Below are positions 15,570 to 24,237 of a stretch of 64,000 nucleotides of DNA, piece by piece. The stretch covers positions 625,498 through 689,497 of the forward strand of contig NZ_LMSU01000001.1 of NCBI RefSeq assembly GCF_001429625.1. The letters are read 5' to 3'. Positions within the stretch are counted from its first letter, which is position 1. Each line of letters begins with the position of its first letter. This stretch comes from Nocardioides sp. Soil805 (GTDB taxonomy: Bacteria > Actinomycetota > Actinomycetes > Propionibacteriales > Nocardioidaceae). Under the pieces are notes generated by a model. The model had not been told where the DNA came from and did no database searches. It worked only from the letters and a program-made list of their open reading frames with translations. Both the position numbers and the translations under genes were made by a program.

Positions 15570-16673
15570 TCAGAGCCGCGCGGCGATGGCGTCGCCGACC
15601 TCGCTGGTACGCCGCGTGGTGCCGGGCGTGCGCTCGGCCAGGTCGGCGAGCACGGCCGCCTCGACGGCCGCTGCGGCCCCGGGGTGGCCGAGGTGGTCCA
15701 GCAGCAGCGACGTCGAGAGGATGGCGGCGGTGGGGTCGGCCTTCTGCTGGCCCGCGATGTCAGGCGCGGAGCCGTGCACGGGCTCGAACATCGACGGTGC
15801 CGTGCGGTCGGGGTTGACGTTGCCGGAGGCGGCCAGGCCGATGCCACCGGTGATGGCAGCGGCCAGGTCGGTGATGATGTCGCCGAAGAGGTTGTCGGTG
15901 ACGATCACGTCGAAGCGGCTCGGGTCGACCGTCAGGTGGATCATCGCGGCGTCGACGTGCATGTAGTCGGTCGTCACGTCGGGGAACTCGGCGGCCACGG
16001 CCTCGAAGACCCGCCACCACACCGATCCGGCGTGGACGAGCACGTTGGTCTTGTGGACCAGGGTGAGGTGCTGGCGTGGGCGGCGCCGGGCGCGTGCGAA
16101 CGCGTCGCGCACGACCCGCTCCACGCCGTACGCCGTGTTGACGCTGACCTCGGTGGCGACCTCGGCCGGGGTGCCGACCCGCAGGGCGCCGCCGTTGCCC
16201 GTGTAGGGGCCCTCGGTGCCCTCGCGCACCACGACGAAGTCGATCTCGCCGCCGTCCTCGGACCGGTAGCGGGCGAGCGGGCTGGGTGTGCCCGGGAAGA
16301 GCCGCGACGGACGCAGGTTGACGTAGTGGTCGAGCTCGAAGCGGAGCTTGAGCAGCAGGCCGCGCTCGAGGATGCCGGGCGGCAGGTTCGGGTCGTTGGG
16401 CCTGCCGCCGACGGCACCCAGCAGGATCGCGTCGTGCTGGCGGATCTCCGCCAGCACGGTGTCCGGGAGCACCTCGCCGGTCGCGAGGTAGTTCTCCGCG
16501 CCCAGGGAGTAGTGGGTCTGCTCGAACTTCACCGGCACGTCGACCGCCTCGAGGACCTTGAGGGCCTCGGGGGTCACCTCCTGGCCGATGCCGTCGCCGG
16601 GGATGACGGCGAGGGCGACGGTGCCGGACCCGGCGACGGAGTCGGACGGCGTGCTGCTGGTGTCGGTGCTCAT
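15570..16673 (-). CDS. leuB: 3-isopropylmalate dehydrogenase LeuB
   Basis: A 367-aa isocitrate/isopropylmalate dehydrogenase-family enzyme: '[20 protein letters not shown]', '[20 protein letters not shown]', '[29 protein letters not shown]' and '[15 protein letters not shown]'. It oxidatively decarboxylates 3-isopropylmalate in leucine synthesis. The first 18 residues are a Ser/Thr-rich extension. No strong Shine-Dalgarno lies close to the ATG. The stop of a 45-codon ORF lies 9 nt upstream, suggesting translational coupling to that ORF. Confidence 0.95.
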   Translation of the reverse strand: MSTDTSSTPSDSVAGSGTVALAVIPGDGIGQEVTPEALKVLEAVDVPVKFEQTHYSLGAENYLATGEVLPDTVLAEIRQHDAILLGAVGGRPNDPNLPPGILERGLLLKLRFELDHYVNLRPSRLFPGTPSPLARYRSEDGGEIDFVVVREGTEGPYTGNGGALRVGTPAEVATEVSVNTAYGVERVVRDAFARARRRPRQHLTLVHKTNVLVHAGSVWWRVFEAVAAEFPDVTTDYMHVDAAMIHLTVDPSRFDVIVTDNLFGDIITDLAAAITGGIGLAASGNVNPDRTAPSMFEPVHGSAPDIAGQQKADPTAAILSTSLLLDHLGHPGAAAAVEAAVLADLAERTPGTTRRTSEVGDAIAARL

Positions 16674-16682
16674 GGCGCGAAT

Positions 16683-16820
16683 CTAGTTGTCCTCGGGCCG
16701 CTGCCCGCCGTTGTCTCGCAGGTCAAGCGAGGCCTGGACGGCCGCCGCGGTGGCCTCGAGGCTGCGCGGGTTGTCGGGGTGGTGGCTGGCAGGTCCCCAG
16801 TCGGGGTACATGTCGTACAT
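16683..16820 (-). CDS. Small acidic protein directly upstream of leuB, 45 aa
   Basis: An ORF too short for routine calling, starting MYDMYPDWGPASHHPDNPRS and ending DNGGQRPEDN. GGAGA is 5 nt before the ATG. The stop is 9 nt before the leuB start, so it sits inside the leuB-ilvE transcript. The composition is ordered (Tyr/Trp/Pro/His-rich head, helical middle) rather than random, and G/C preference at codon third positions supports coding. Function unknown. Confidence 0.55.
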   Translation of the reverse strand: MYDMYPDWGPASHHPDNPRSLEATAAAVQASLDLRDNGGQRPEDN

Positions 16821-17021
16821 GGCTGTCTCCGTGGTCGTGTGAGAGTCGTCAGGGTCGGGTGGTGCGGCCCGACGCCCCGGGACGGGGCGGCGACGACTCG
16901 TGGATCACACGAAGCGGGGAACCAGCGGACTGCGGATCGCGCGAGATGGAGCTGGGAGCGGGACCGCCGCGGGGCGTCTGGGCCTGGAACTTCTGCTCCG
17001 AGGCCACTGCAACGCCGAACA

Positions 17022-17057
17022 CCGCGGCGAGGTGGCCTCGGTCAGGCCTCGCCGCGG
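17022..17057 (-). promoter_or_regulatory. Strong hairpin overlapping a candidate leader peptide stop (leuB upstream region)
   Basis: Perfect 11-bp arms ccgcggcgagg (17022-17032) and cctcgccgcgg (17047-17057) enclose a 14-nt loop. The stop codon of the candidate leader ORF (17042-17044) lies in the loop, and the last four sense codons before it lie in or next to one arm. A ribosome translating or stalling in the ORF would therefore prevent this stem forming. There is no U-tract after it. Inside the loop, gcct/aggc offers a competing pairing. The rest of 16821-17189 shows no other clear gene. Confidence 0.45.
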
Positions 17058-17086
17058 CAGTCGATGAGTACGAGCTGGCTCCGCAT
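17042..17086 (-). CDS. Candidate leader peptide upstream of leuB: MRSQLVLIDCRGEA
   Basis: A 14-codon ORF with ATG start contains Leu-Val-Leu-Ile early and ends in a strong hairpin. It lies on the leuB strand, about 220 nt before the 45-codon ORF and leuB. Its first four residues (MRSQ) are the same as in the ilvB leader peptide at 30760. No Shine-Dalgarno is visible, as with the ilvB leader. The missing U-tract makes this less certain than the other two leaders. Confidence 0.4.
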   Translation of the reverse strand: MRSQLVLIDCRGEA

Positions 17087-17189
17087 GGTGAGACCGACGG
17101 TACGCCGCGTCCCGCGGCGGCGCACCGGGTCACCGGAAATCGCTCACGATGCGAGACGAGCGGTTCGCCATGGAAGACTCGGCGACCTC

Positions 17190-17756
17190 ATGAGTGCCCC
17201 ACCCGAGCTGCCCGAGATCGTGTCCCGCGCCTTCGACGTGTCCCGCAAGGCGGGCTACGTCTCCTTCTGCCGCAACGAGACCGGTCGCCTGCTGGCGACC
17301 CTGGCCGCGACCCGGGGCGGCACGATGGCCGAGTTCGGGACGGGCTGCGGCGTCGGCACCGCCTGGCTGCGCAGCGGCGTGCGCAACGGCGCGCACATCC
17401 TCACCGCCGAGCGCGACGCCCGCCTGGCCACCGCGGCCGCCGAGATCTTCCGCGACGACGACCACGTCGAGGTGCTCGAGGCGGACTGGTCGCTCCTGCA
17501 CGAGCGAGGCCCCTACTCGCTCGTCTTCCTCGACAGCGGCGAGCCGGAGGCGGTCCGCGTGGACGCGGTCGTCGACCTCCTGGAGCCGGGCGGGATCGTC
17601 GTCCTCGACGACTTCACCCCCTGCGAGATGTGGCCGCCGATCACCTACGGCCGCGTCGACACCCTGCGTGAGGAGTGGCTCACCGACGAGCGGTTCACCG
17701 CCGTCGAGGTGATGATCGCGCCGGACGCGTCAGCGTTGATCGCCACGCGCCGCTGA
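17190..17756 (+). CDS. SAM-dependent methyltransferase, 188 aa
   Basis: Rossmann methyltransferase with motif I 'MAEFGTGCGVGTAWL' (about 47-61), motif II acid 'TAERDARLATAA', and 'YSLVFLDSGEP' then 'LLEPGGIVVLDDFTP'. This resembles O-methyltransferase family 3/CmoM-like proteins, but the acceptor is unknown. The ATG at 17190 is the first in frame after the divergent regulatory region. The 3' end overlaps the convergent YczE-like gene by 27 bp. Confidence 0.8.
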   Translation: MSAPPELPEIVSRAFDVSRKAGYVSFCRNETGRLLATLAATRGGTMAEFGTGCGVGTAWLRSGVRNGAHILTAERDARLATAAAEIFRDDDHVEVLEADWSLLHERGPYSLVFLDSGEPEAVRVDAVVDLLEPGGIVVLDDFTPCEMWPPITYGRVDTLREEWLTDERFTAVEVMIAPDASALIATRR

Positions 17757-18407
17757 CACCTCGACCGTGCACCAGGGCAGCATGTGCTGGGCCAGCGGCC
17801 CGATGGCGAGCGCGTAGAGCACCGTCCCGACGCCGAGCGCTCCCCCGAGCATCAGGCCGATCACCACGACAGTGACCTCCAGCCCGGTGCGGACGAGGCG
17901 CAGCGAGAGGCCGGTACGGCGCGCGAGGCCGGTCATCAGCCCGTCGCGCGGTCCGCGGCCGAACTGCGAGCCGATGTAGAGCGCGGTGGCCAGGCCGTTG
18001 AGGACGAGGCCGCCGAGCATCAGGGCGAGCCGCAGCGCCAGCGAGTCGGGCTCGGCGAGGACCGTCAGCGTCGCGTCGGCGGCCACCCCGACCAGCAGGG
18101 CGTTGGCCACCGTGCCGATGCCCGGCTTCTCCCGCAGCGGGATCCACAGCAGCAGCACGAGGAAGCTGAAGAGCACGACGGCCTGACCGATCGTCATGGG
18201 CACGTGGCGGATGAAGCCGGAGTGCAGGACGTCCCACGGGGCCAGCCCTAGCGCGCCACGGACCATCATCGCCAGCGACGCGCCGTACAGCGCGAGACCC
18301 ACCAGGAGCTGCGTCAGCCGCCGGCCGAGCCGTCCGGCACGGAGCTGGGCGAGGGGGCCGAGGTCGAGGAGGGCGGGACGGGGACGGGGCGTGGTGGTGC
18401 TGCTCAT
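17730..18407 (-). CDS. YczE/YitT-type integral membrane protein, 225 aa
   Basis: About five membrane helices. 'SLAMMVRGALGLAPWDVLHSGF' and 'GRGPRDGLMTGLARRTGLSLRLVRTGLEVTVVVIG' match the YczE family (BCR, YitT/YczE). YczE proteins are commonly encoded divergently from MocR-type regulators, exactly as here, and are thought to be their targets. The ATG is at 18407, 61 bp from the MocR start. Function of the family is unsettled; a transport or export role is likely. Confidence 0.8.
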   Translation of the reverse strand: MSSTTTPRPRPALLDLGPLAQLRAGRLGRRLTQLLVGLALYGASLAMMVRGALGLAPWDVLHSGFIRHVPMTIGQAVVLFSFLVLLLWIPLREKPGIGTVANALLVGVAADATLTVLAEPDSLALRLALMLGGLVLNGLATALYIGSQFGRGPRDGLMTGLARRTGLSLRLVRTGLEVTVVVIGLMLGGALGVGTVLYALAIGPLAQHMLPWCTVEVSAARGDQR

Positions 18408-18425
18408 GGTTCCAGTCTGCCCAGA

Positions 18426-18450
18426 ATTGGCCTTCTCCTCGATAGCCAAT
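18426..18450. promoter_or_regulatory. Inverted repeat ATTGGC-N13-GCCAAT between yczE-like gene and MocR gene
   Basis: Perfect 6-bp arms (18426-18431, 18445-18450) with a 13-bp spacer sit midway between the two divergent starts. Centre-to-centre spacing of 19 bp, about two helical turns, suits a dimer of winged-helix domains. It is the best operator candidate for the MocR regulator acting on both promoters. Confidence 0.55.
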
Positions 18451-18468
18451 CGTGGGACAGTGGCCTGC

Positions 18469-19911
18469 ATGAGCCGCACCGTCACCGCCGCCCGTGTGGC
18501 CACGCTCGTCGGCGACCTCCGCGCGGACGGCCGCCCGCTGTACCGCGAGCTCGCCGAGCAGCTGCGCCTGCTCATCGGCGAGGGACGGATCCCCGCGGCG
18601 ACCCGCCTGCCCAGCGAGCGGGACCTGACCACCGCGCTGGGGGTCAGCCGCACCACCGTCACCCGGGCCTACGCCGAGCTGCGCGAGCGCGAGTACGCCG
18701 AGTCGCGGCGCGGCTCCGGGACGATCACCCGGCTCCCGCTGCGGGCCGAGTCGGTCACCGACCGCGCCTTCGCCCCGTGGTCGCAGGACCCCGACGTCAT
18801 CGACCTCAACTGCGCCGCGCCGAGCGCCCCGGCCGGAGTCGCGGCGGCGTACGACGCGGCGGTGGGCGAGCTGCCGGCGTACCTCTCCAGCCACGGCTAC
18901 TACCCCGCCGGGCTCCCGCGCCTCCAGGCCGCCGTCGCGGCGACGTACGAGGAGCGAGGACTGCCCACCTCCCCGGGCCAGGTCATCATCACCGCGGGCG
19001 CGCTCGGTGCCGCAGCGATCGTGGCGCAGGCGCTCACCGCCCCGGGCGACCGCGTCGTCGTCGAGGACCCGGTCTACCCCAACGCCACCCAGGCGCTGAG
19101 CCACCGCAGTGCCCGGCTCGTGCCGGCGCCGGTCGACCCCGACGGGTGGGACATCGCCGCGACCGCGGCGATCATCCGGCAGGCCGCCCCCCGGCTGGCC
19201 TACCTGGTCCCGGACTTCCAGAACCCCACGGGCAACCTGATGTCCGACGCCCAGCGCGAGGAGTACGCCGCCGCGCTGCGCCGCGCCCGGGTCGTCCCGG
19301 TCGTCGACGAGGCGCACCAGGCCCTGGCCCTCGACGGCCAGGAGATGCCGGCGCCGTTCGCGGCGCACCTGCCGGGAACGGTGACGATCGGCAGCGCGAG
19401 CAAGCAGTTCTGGGGCGGCCTGCGGCTCGGCTGGCTGCGGGTGCCGGAGACCATGGTGCCGCAGCTGCTGCACGCCCGGATGAGCCTCGACCTCGGGGCG
19501 CCCCTGGTCGAGCAGCTGGCCCTGCTGCACCTGCTCGAGCACCGGCACACGGTGTGGGCGACCAACCGGGCGCGGCTGAGGACCCAGCGCGAGGCGCTGC
19601 TCGACGGGCTCACCGCCCGCCTGCCGACGTGGGACTTCGTGCGACCCGGCGGCGGGCTGGCGGTCTGGTGCCGCCTCCCCCAGCCCCGGGCCTCGGCGCT
19701 GGTGGCGGAGGCGGAGCGCCGGGGCGTGGTCGTGGCCGCGGGTCGCGTCTTCGCTGTCGCGGGCGGCCTCGAGCACCACGTGCGGATCCCCTGGACCCGT
19801 TCCCCCGACGAGCTGGGGACCGCCGTGGACCGGCTCCGTGACGCCTGGGACGCGGTGGCCCGCGGTCGTGGGGGGGACGGCGGGGCCGCCGACCGCCTCA
19901 CGGTCGCCTGA
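18469..19911 (+). CDS. MocR-family GntR/aminotransferase regulator, 480 aa
   Basis: A GntR winged helix at about residues 20-88 ('LYRELAEQLRLLIGEGRIPAATRLPSERDLTTALGVSRTTVTRAYAELRE') is fused to a fold-type I aminotransferase domain. 'GLPRLQAAVAATYEERGLPTSPGQVIITAGA', 'DFQNPTGNLM' and the PLP lysine in 'GSASKQFWGGLRLGW' are intact. It should use PLP or a PLP adduct as effector. Divergent pairing with a YczE gene and the ATTGGC inverted repeat point to that gene as target. Confidence 0.9.
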   Translation: MSRTVTAARVATLVGDLRADGRPLYRELAEQLRLLIGEGRIPAATRLPSERDLTTALGVSRTTVTRAYAELREREYAESRRGSGTITRLPLRAESVTDRAFAPWSQDPDVIDLNCAAPSAPAGVAAAYDAAVGELPAYLSSHGYYPAGLPRLQAAVAATYEERGLPTSPGQVIITAGALGAAAIVAQALTAPGDRVVVEDPVYPNATQALSHRSARLVPAPVDPDGWDIAATAAIIRQAAPRLAYLVPDFQNPTGNLMSDAQREEYAAALRRARVVPVVDEAHQALALDGQEMPAPFAAHLPGTVTIGSASKQFWGGLRLGWLRVPETMVPQLLHARMSLDLGAPLVEQLALLHLLEHRHTVWATNRARLRTQREALLDGLTARLPTWDFVRPGGGLAVWCRLPQPRASALVAEAERRGVVVAAGRVFAVAGGLEHHVRIPWTRSPDELGTAVDRLRDAWDAVARGRGGDGGAADRLTVA

Positions 19912-19976
19912 CCCGCCCGGCGATCCGGCGGGCCGGTGACCGGCCGAGCCGGCGGAGGACCCGGCCGCGGACTGGC

Positions 19977-20037
19977 GTAGTCCGTGACGAAGGGACCCCG
20001 GAACGGCTGTCCGAGGGGTCCGATCGTCACGGACTAC
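19977..20037. terminator. Long two-part hairpin between MocR gene and serA
   Basis: The outer arms 19977-19990 and 20024-20037 are a perfect 14-bp inverted repeat. After a 2x2 internal loop comes a second 7-bp stem, ggacccc (19993-19999) with ggggtcc (20015-20021). The terminal loop starts GGAACGG, the same heptamer as in the 5617-5673 loop. It lies between two convergent stops and has no U-tract on either strand. Confidence 0.7.
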
Positions 20038-20050
20038 ACCGGGTGCGGGC

Positions 20051-21640
20051 TCAGTCCAGGTCGACGGCGCGGACCGAGACCGCGTCGATCGCGGAGCCGA
20101 TCTCGGTCAGCGTCTCGGCGGGGATCGCGGTGTCGACCGACAGCGCGACCAGGGCCTCGCCGCCCTTGTCGGTGCGCGAGACCTGCATGCCGGCGATGTT
20201 GACCGAGGCGTCGCCGAGGATGCGGCCGACGGTGCCGATCATCCCGGGGCGGTCGGCGTAGGTGAAGAACGCCAGGTGGTCCGTCGGCTCGATGTCGATG
20301 TCGAAGCCGTTGACCTCGACGATCCGCTCCTTCTGGTTGATCCCGACGAGCGTGCCGCTCGCGGAGACCTGCGACCCGTCGGCCAGGGTGCCGCGGATGG
20401 TGATGAGGTTGCGGTGGTCGGGGCTCTCGGCCTCGGTCACGAGGCGTACGGCGGTGCCGCGCTCGGCCGCCAGCAGCGGCGCGTTCACGTAGGAGACCTG
20501 GTCCTCGACGATGTCGGAGAAGACGCCCTTGAGGGCGGCCAGCTCGAGCACCTTGACGTCGTACTCGGTGATCTCGCCGCGGACCTCGACGTCGATCTGC
20601 TGGGCGACCTCGCCGGCGAGCGCGGTGAACACGCGGCCGAGCTTCTCGGTGAGGGGGATGCCGGGACGCACGTCCTCGGCGATCACGCCGCCCTGGACGT
20701 TGACCGCGTCGGGGACGAGCTCGCCGGAGAGCGCGAGGCGCACCGACCGGGCCACGGCGATGCCGGCCTTCTCCTGGGCCTCGTCGGTCGAGGCGCCGAG
20801 GTGCGGGGTGGCCACGACGTTCTCGAGCTCGAAGAGCGGGCTGTCGGTGCACGGCTCCTGGGCGAACACGTCGAGCCCGGCGGCCGCGATCTGCCCGGTC
20901 TTGAGGGCGTCGTACAGCGCCGCCTCGTCGACGATCCCGCCGCGGGCGGCGTTGACGAGCACGAGCGAGCCCTTGGCCTTGGCGAGCTGCTCGGCGCCGA
21001 TGAGGCCCACCGTCTCGGGGGTCTTGGGGAGGTGGACGCTCATGAAGTCGGCCTCGGCGAGCAGGGTGTCGAGGTCGACGAGGCGGACCCCCATCTGCGC
21101 GGCGCGACCGGCCTGGACGTAGGGGTCGTAGGCGATGACCTTCATGCCGAAGGCCGAGAGCCGCTGGGCCACGAGGACGCCGATGCGGCCGAGGCCGACG
21201 ATGCCGACGGTCTTCTCGTAGAGCTCGATGCCGGTGTACTTCGAGCGCTTCCACTCGCCGTTCTTCAGCGCCGCGTGCGCGGGGCTCACGTGGCGGGCGG
21301 CGGCGAGCATCAGCGCGACGGCGAGCTCGGCGGCCGAGACGATGTTGGAGGTCGGCGCGTTGACCACCATGACGCCGGCCTGGGTGGAGGCCTTGACGTC
21401 GACGTTGTCGAGGCCCACCCCGGCGCGGGCGACGACCTTGAGGTTGCGCGCGGCGGCGAGCGCCTCGGCGTCGACCTTGGTCGCGGAGCGCACCAGGATC
21501 GCGTCGACGTCGGCGATGGCGGGGATGAGCTCGGCGCGGTCGGCGCCGTTGCAGTGGCGGATCTCGAAGTCCGGGCCGAGCGCCTCGACGGTGGCGGGGC
21601 TCAGCTCTTCGGCGATGAGTACGACGGGTCGTGAAGTCAC
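20051..21640 (-). CDS. serA: D-3-phosphoglycerate dehydrogenase SerA (long form)
   Basis: A 529-aa enzyme. The substrate domain and the NAD-binding Rossmann domain ('VGIVGLGRIGVLVAQRL', GxGxxG at 149-154; 'VNAARGGIVDEAAL'; catalytic 'TPHLGAST') are followed by an intervening ASB domain and a C-terminal ACT domain ('DRPGMIGTVGRILGDASVNIAGMQVSR'). This is the type 1, serine-feedback-regulated form known in Mycobacterium. GTG 21640 has GAGGA 8 nt upstream. It starts serine synthesis from 3-phosphoglycerate. It is monocistronic here. Confidence 0.96.
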   Translation of the reverse strand: MTSRPVVLIAEELSPATVEALGPDFEIRHCNGADRAELIPAIADVDAILVRSATKVDAEALAAARNLKVVARAGVGLDNVDVKASTQAGVMVVNAPTSNIVSAAELAVALMLAAARHVSPAHAALKNGEWKRSKYTGIELYEKTVGIVGLGRIGVLVAQRLSAFGMKVIAYDPYVQAGRAAQMGVRLVDLDTLLAEADFMSVHLPKTPETVGLIGAEQLAKAKGSLVLVNAARGGIVDEAALYDALKTGQIAAAGLDVFAQEPCTDSPLFELENVVATPHLGASTDEAQEKAGIAVARSVRLALSGELVPDAVNVQGGVIAEDVRPGIPLTEKLGRVFTALAGEVAQQIDVEVRGEITEYDVKVLELAALKGVFSDIVEDQVSYVNAPLLAAERGTAVRLVTEAESPDHRNLITIRGTLADGSQVSASGTLVGINQKERIVEVNGFDIDIEPTDHLAFFTYADRPGMIGTVGRILGDASVNIAGMQVSRTDKGGEALVALSVDTAIPAETLTEIGSAIDAVSVRAVDLD

Positions 21641-21763
21641 AGCTGTGTTCCTCGTGGATCGGGTGCGGTGAGGGCCTGCACGACGCTGTGCGCCCCCGAC
21701 CCTAGCCCACCTCCGGTGAGCCCCGGACATCGTCTCGGAGCCGGTCGGGACGACCCGCCGGGC

Positions 21764-22327
21764 TCATCGCTCGCGGTGGCGGTGAGCGGCGGCCTTGACG
21801 CGGTTCTGGCACCGCGTGGAGCAGAATCGGCGCCCTCCGTTGCGGGAGGTGTCGACGAAGACCCGGTCGCACGGATCGGCCGCACACACGCCCAGCCGTC
21901 CTCCCCGGTCACTGCCCAGCGCGAGGGCGAGGCCCGCGGCGAGGCCGGCGGCCCAACCGCGGGCGACGGTCTGGTCGGGACCGTGGAAGTGCAGGTCCCA
22001 CCCGGTCTCGGTGTGGGTGAGCCGCGGGCGGGCCCCGGTGCGCTCGAGCAGCTCGTTGACCAGCCCGGCTGCCCGGTCGAGGTCGCCCGCGTCGGTGGCG
22101 GCGTACACCGCGCGGACGTCGGTCCCGACCTGGGCCAGGGCGCGGGCGGTCGCCGGGGAGACGGTGGCCTCGTAGTCGTCGCGGGAGATCGCCTCGCGGA
22201 CCGCGTCCTGGAGGGCTCGCCCGGTCGGCGCACCGACCGGCTCGGTGCCGTCGTGGCCGGGCGTGGTCGCGTTGACCAGGGCCGCGCCGGTGTCCAGCAA
22301 GATCGAGACATGACTGTCGAACAACAT
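21764..22327 (-). CDS. CGNR zinc-finger (ABATE-like) regulator, 187 aa
   Basis: The C-terminus 'CAADPCDRVFVDTSRNGGRRFCSTRCQNRVKAAAHR' is the CGNR zinc finger (C-x4-C ... C-S-T-R-C-x-N-R), with Gln in place of the usual Gly/Ala before Asn-Arg. The N-terminal about 130 residues form the ABATE stress-response domain. Such proteins are putative transcription regulators. It is divergent from an MFS exporter with only about 35 bp between them, so that exporter is the likely target. ATG 22327 is chosen; GTG 22339 would add four residues. Confidence 0.82.
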   Translation of the reverse strand: MLFDSHVSILLDTGAALVNATTPGHDGTEPVGAPTGRALQDAVREAISRDDYEATVSPATARALAQVGTDVRAVYAATDAGDLDRAAGLVNELLERTGARPRLTHTETGWDLHFHGPDQTVARGWAAGLAAGLALALGSDRGGRLGVCAADPCDRVFVDTSRNGGRRFCSTRCQNRVKAAAHRHRER

Positions 22328-22362
22328 TTGACCAGTCACTCCTGTCGTCGTACGGTCGTCCG

Positions 22363-23565
22363 GTGATCACTGACGATAGCGCAGACACCAGTCACGCAAC
22401 ACGACTGACGCCCCCACTCCCCCGTGCGGTCCGAGCCCTGGTGGCCGCACGGGCCGTCAACCGGCTCGGCGCCTTCGCCCTGCCCTTCACCGCCGCCATC
22501 CTCGTGGAGGACTTCGGCACGTCGGTGACGACGGCGGGGCTCGTCGTGGCCTCCTTCGGCGTGGCCTCCATCCCCTCCCGCCTGGCCGGCGGAGCACTCG
22601 CCGACCGCTGGGGCCGGCGGCCGACGATGCTGCTGGGGCTCGTCGGGTGCGCGGTCGCCCTGCTGGCGTTCGCCGCCTCGCCCACGCTGCTCGTGGCCGC
22701 GGTGTCGGTGACGCTGCTGGGCCTGGCCTTCGAGCTGTACGAGCCACCCAGCCAGGCCATCGTCGCCGACCTGTGCCCGCCCGACCAGCGCCCCAGCGCC
22801 TACTCGCTGCTGGGGACGGCGCTGGCGGTGGCCGGTGTCGTGGCCGGCCTCCTCGCGGCGGTGCTGGCGACCCTCGACCTGCGCTGGCTGCTCGTGGCCG
22901 ATGCGGCGTCCTGCCTCGCCGCCGCCGTCGTCGTGGCCCTGGTGGTGCCCGCGGACCGACCCGCCCCGGTCGACGAGAGGCACACCGGGAGCCCGTGGCG
23001 GGACAGGCGGCTGCTGCTCATGTGGGTGGCCGGGACGGCCTTCGCAAGCCTCTACCTGCAGGCGATGGTCGGCCTCCCGCTGACGCTGCTCGAGCGGGGC
23101 CTGCCGGCGAGCCGGATGGGCTGGCTGCTCGCGGTCTCCGCCCTGGTCATGGTCCTCGTCCAGCGCCTCACCCGGGACTGGTCACCGAGCCCGTTCCGGG
23201 CGATGGCGATCGGCTACGTCCTGCTGGCCGTCGGGATGGGGATCGCCGGGGCGGCCGGCAGCACCGGCGGCTTCGTCCTCGCCGTGGCCGTGTGGAGCGT
23301 CGGCGACCTGCTCCTGCTCGGGCACCCGTTCGCGGTGGTCGCGGGGCTGGCGCCCCCGGGCGGGAGCGCGCGCTACCTCGCGGCGTACGGCACGTGCTGG
23401 GGTGTCGCGGCGGTGCTGGCGCCCGTGGTGGGGACGCGGCTGCTGGCGGTGGACCCGGCGTGGTTGTGGGGGTGCTCCGCCGGCCTGGCCCTCGTGCTGG
23501 CCGCGGTCCAGCCGCTGCTGGCGGACGCCATGGGCCAGGAGACGCAGGGATCGACCCGGGCATGA
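22363..23565 (+). CDS. Major facilitator superfamily exporter, 400 aa
   Basis: About twelve hydrophobic helices. The loop 2-3 motif A is 'GGALADRWGRRPTMLLG' (about residues 70-86), typical of drug:H+ antiporter-like MFS proteins. A second-half repeat and the C-terminal helices are present, so it is full length. GTG 22363 begins in the divergent spacer with the CGNR regulator. Substrate unknown; regulation by the CGNR protein is inferred from position only. Confidence 0.85.
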   Translation: MITDDSADTSHATRLTPPLPRAVRALVAARAVNRLGAFALPFTAAILVEDFGTSVTTAGLVVASFGVASIPSRLAGGALADRWGRRPTMLLGLVGCAVALLAFAASPTLLVAAVSVTLLGLAFELYEPPSQAIVADLCPPDQRPSAYSLLGTALAVAGVVAGLLAAVLATLDLRWLLVADAASCLAAAVVVALVVPADRPAPVDERHTGSPWRDRRLLLMWVAGTAFASLYLQAMVGLPLTLLERGLPASRMGWLLAVSALVMVLVQRLTRDWSPSPFRAMAIGYVLLAVGMGIAGAAGSTGGFVLAVAVWSVGDLLLLGHPFAVVAGLAPPGGSARYLAAYGTCWGVAAVLAPVVGTRLLAVDPAWLWGCSAGLALVLAAVQPLLADAMGQETQGSTRA

Positions 23566-23577
23566 CGCCCCGCGGTG

Positions 23578-24237
23578 TCAGGCGCCGAGGCGGGCGACCT
23601 CGTCGGCGACCGGGGTGTCGCCGGAGACGAGGTCCCACTGGGCACCGATCCCGGCGCCCGAGTCGATGACCTCGGCGAGCACGGCGGCGACGTCGGCGCG
23701 GGGCACCTCGCTGCGGGCGACGTCCTCCCCCAGCTCGACGCGGCCGGTGGGCTCGTCGTCGGTGAGGCGGCCGGGACGGATGATCGTCCAGTCGAGCCCG
23801 CTGTCGCGCAGCGCGGCGTCGGCGTCGCGCTTGGCCTCGACGTACGCCGCCCAGACGGGCGCGGTGTCGTCGGGGAGCGGCTCGTCGACGTTGATCGCCG
23901 ACACCTGGACGAAGCGCGTGATGCCGGCCACCTTCGCCCCCGCGATGGACTTGAGCGAGCCCTCGAGGTCGACGGTGCGCTTGCGCTCGATGTTGCCGTC
24001 CGCACCGCCGCCGGCGGCGAAGACCACCGCGTGGGCACCCTCGAACGCGGCCGCGAAGGTCGCCTCGTCACTCTGCTCGATGTCCAGCAGGCGCACCTCG
24101 GCGCCGGCCTCCTCGAGGTCGGCGCGGTAGGACTCCGAGCGCACCAGGGCGATGGGCGTGTGGCCCCGCTCCACGAGCAGGGGGTGCAGCAACCGGGCGA
24201 TCTGCCCGTTGCCTCCGACGACGGCGATGCGACTCAT
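23578..24237 (-). CDS. NAD(P)-binding atypical SDR protein, 219 aa
   Basis: Rossmann start 'IAVVGGNGQIARLLHPLL' (GxxGxxG). Later 'DWTIIRPGRLTDDEP' and a missing YxxxK pair place it in the atypical SDR a5/NAD(P)H-binding group (YwnB, BVR-B-like). A likely role is reduction or NAD(P)H sensing. The start overlaps the stop of the NCS1 permease (ATGA), so the two are coupled; why a nucleobase permease is paired with this protein is not clear. Confidence 0.82.
   Translation of the reverse strand: MSRIAVVGGNGQIARLLHPLLVERGHTPIALVRSESYRADLEEAGAEVRLLDIEQSDEATFAAAFEGAHAVVFAAGGGADGNIERKRTVDLEGSLKSIAGAKVAGITRFVQVSAINVDEPLPDDTAPVWAAYVEAKRDADAALRDSGLDWTIIRPGRLTDDEPTGRVELGEDVARSEVPRADVAAVLAEVIDSGAGIGAQWDLVSGDTPVADEVARLGA

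Noticed and set aside
12317-15817. A 1166-codon plus-strand frame
   Set aside because: High-GC shadow opposite the kinase, AMP-binding remnant, ilvE and leuB genes. The translation is Gly/Arg/His/Asp-rich without any fold signature.
16849-17133. A 94-codon minus-strand ORF upstream of leuB
   Set aside because: The composition is not protein-like, and the same bases hold the hairpin and the better leader candidate in another frame.
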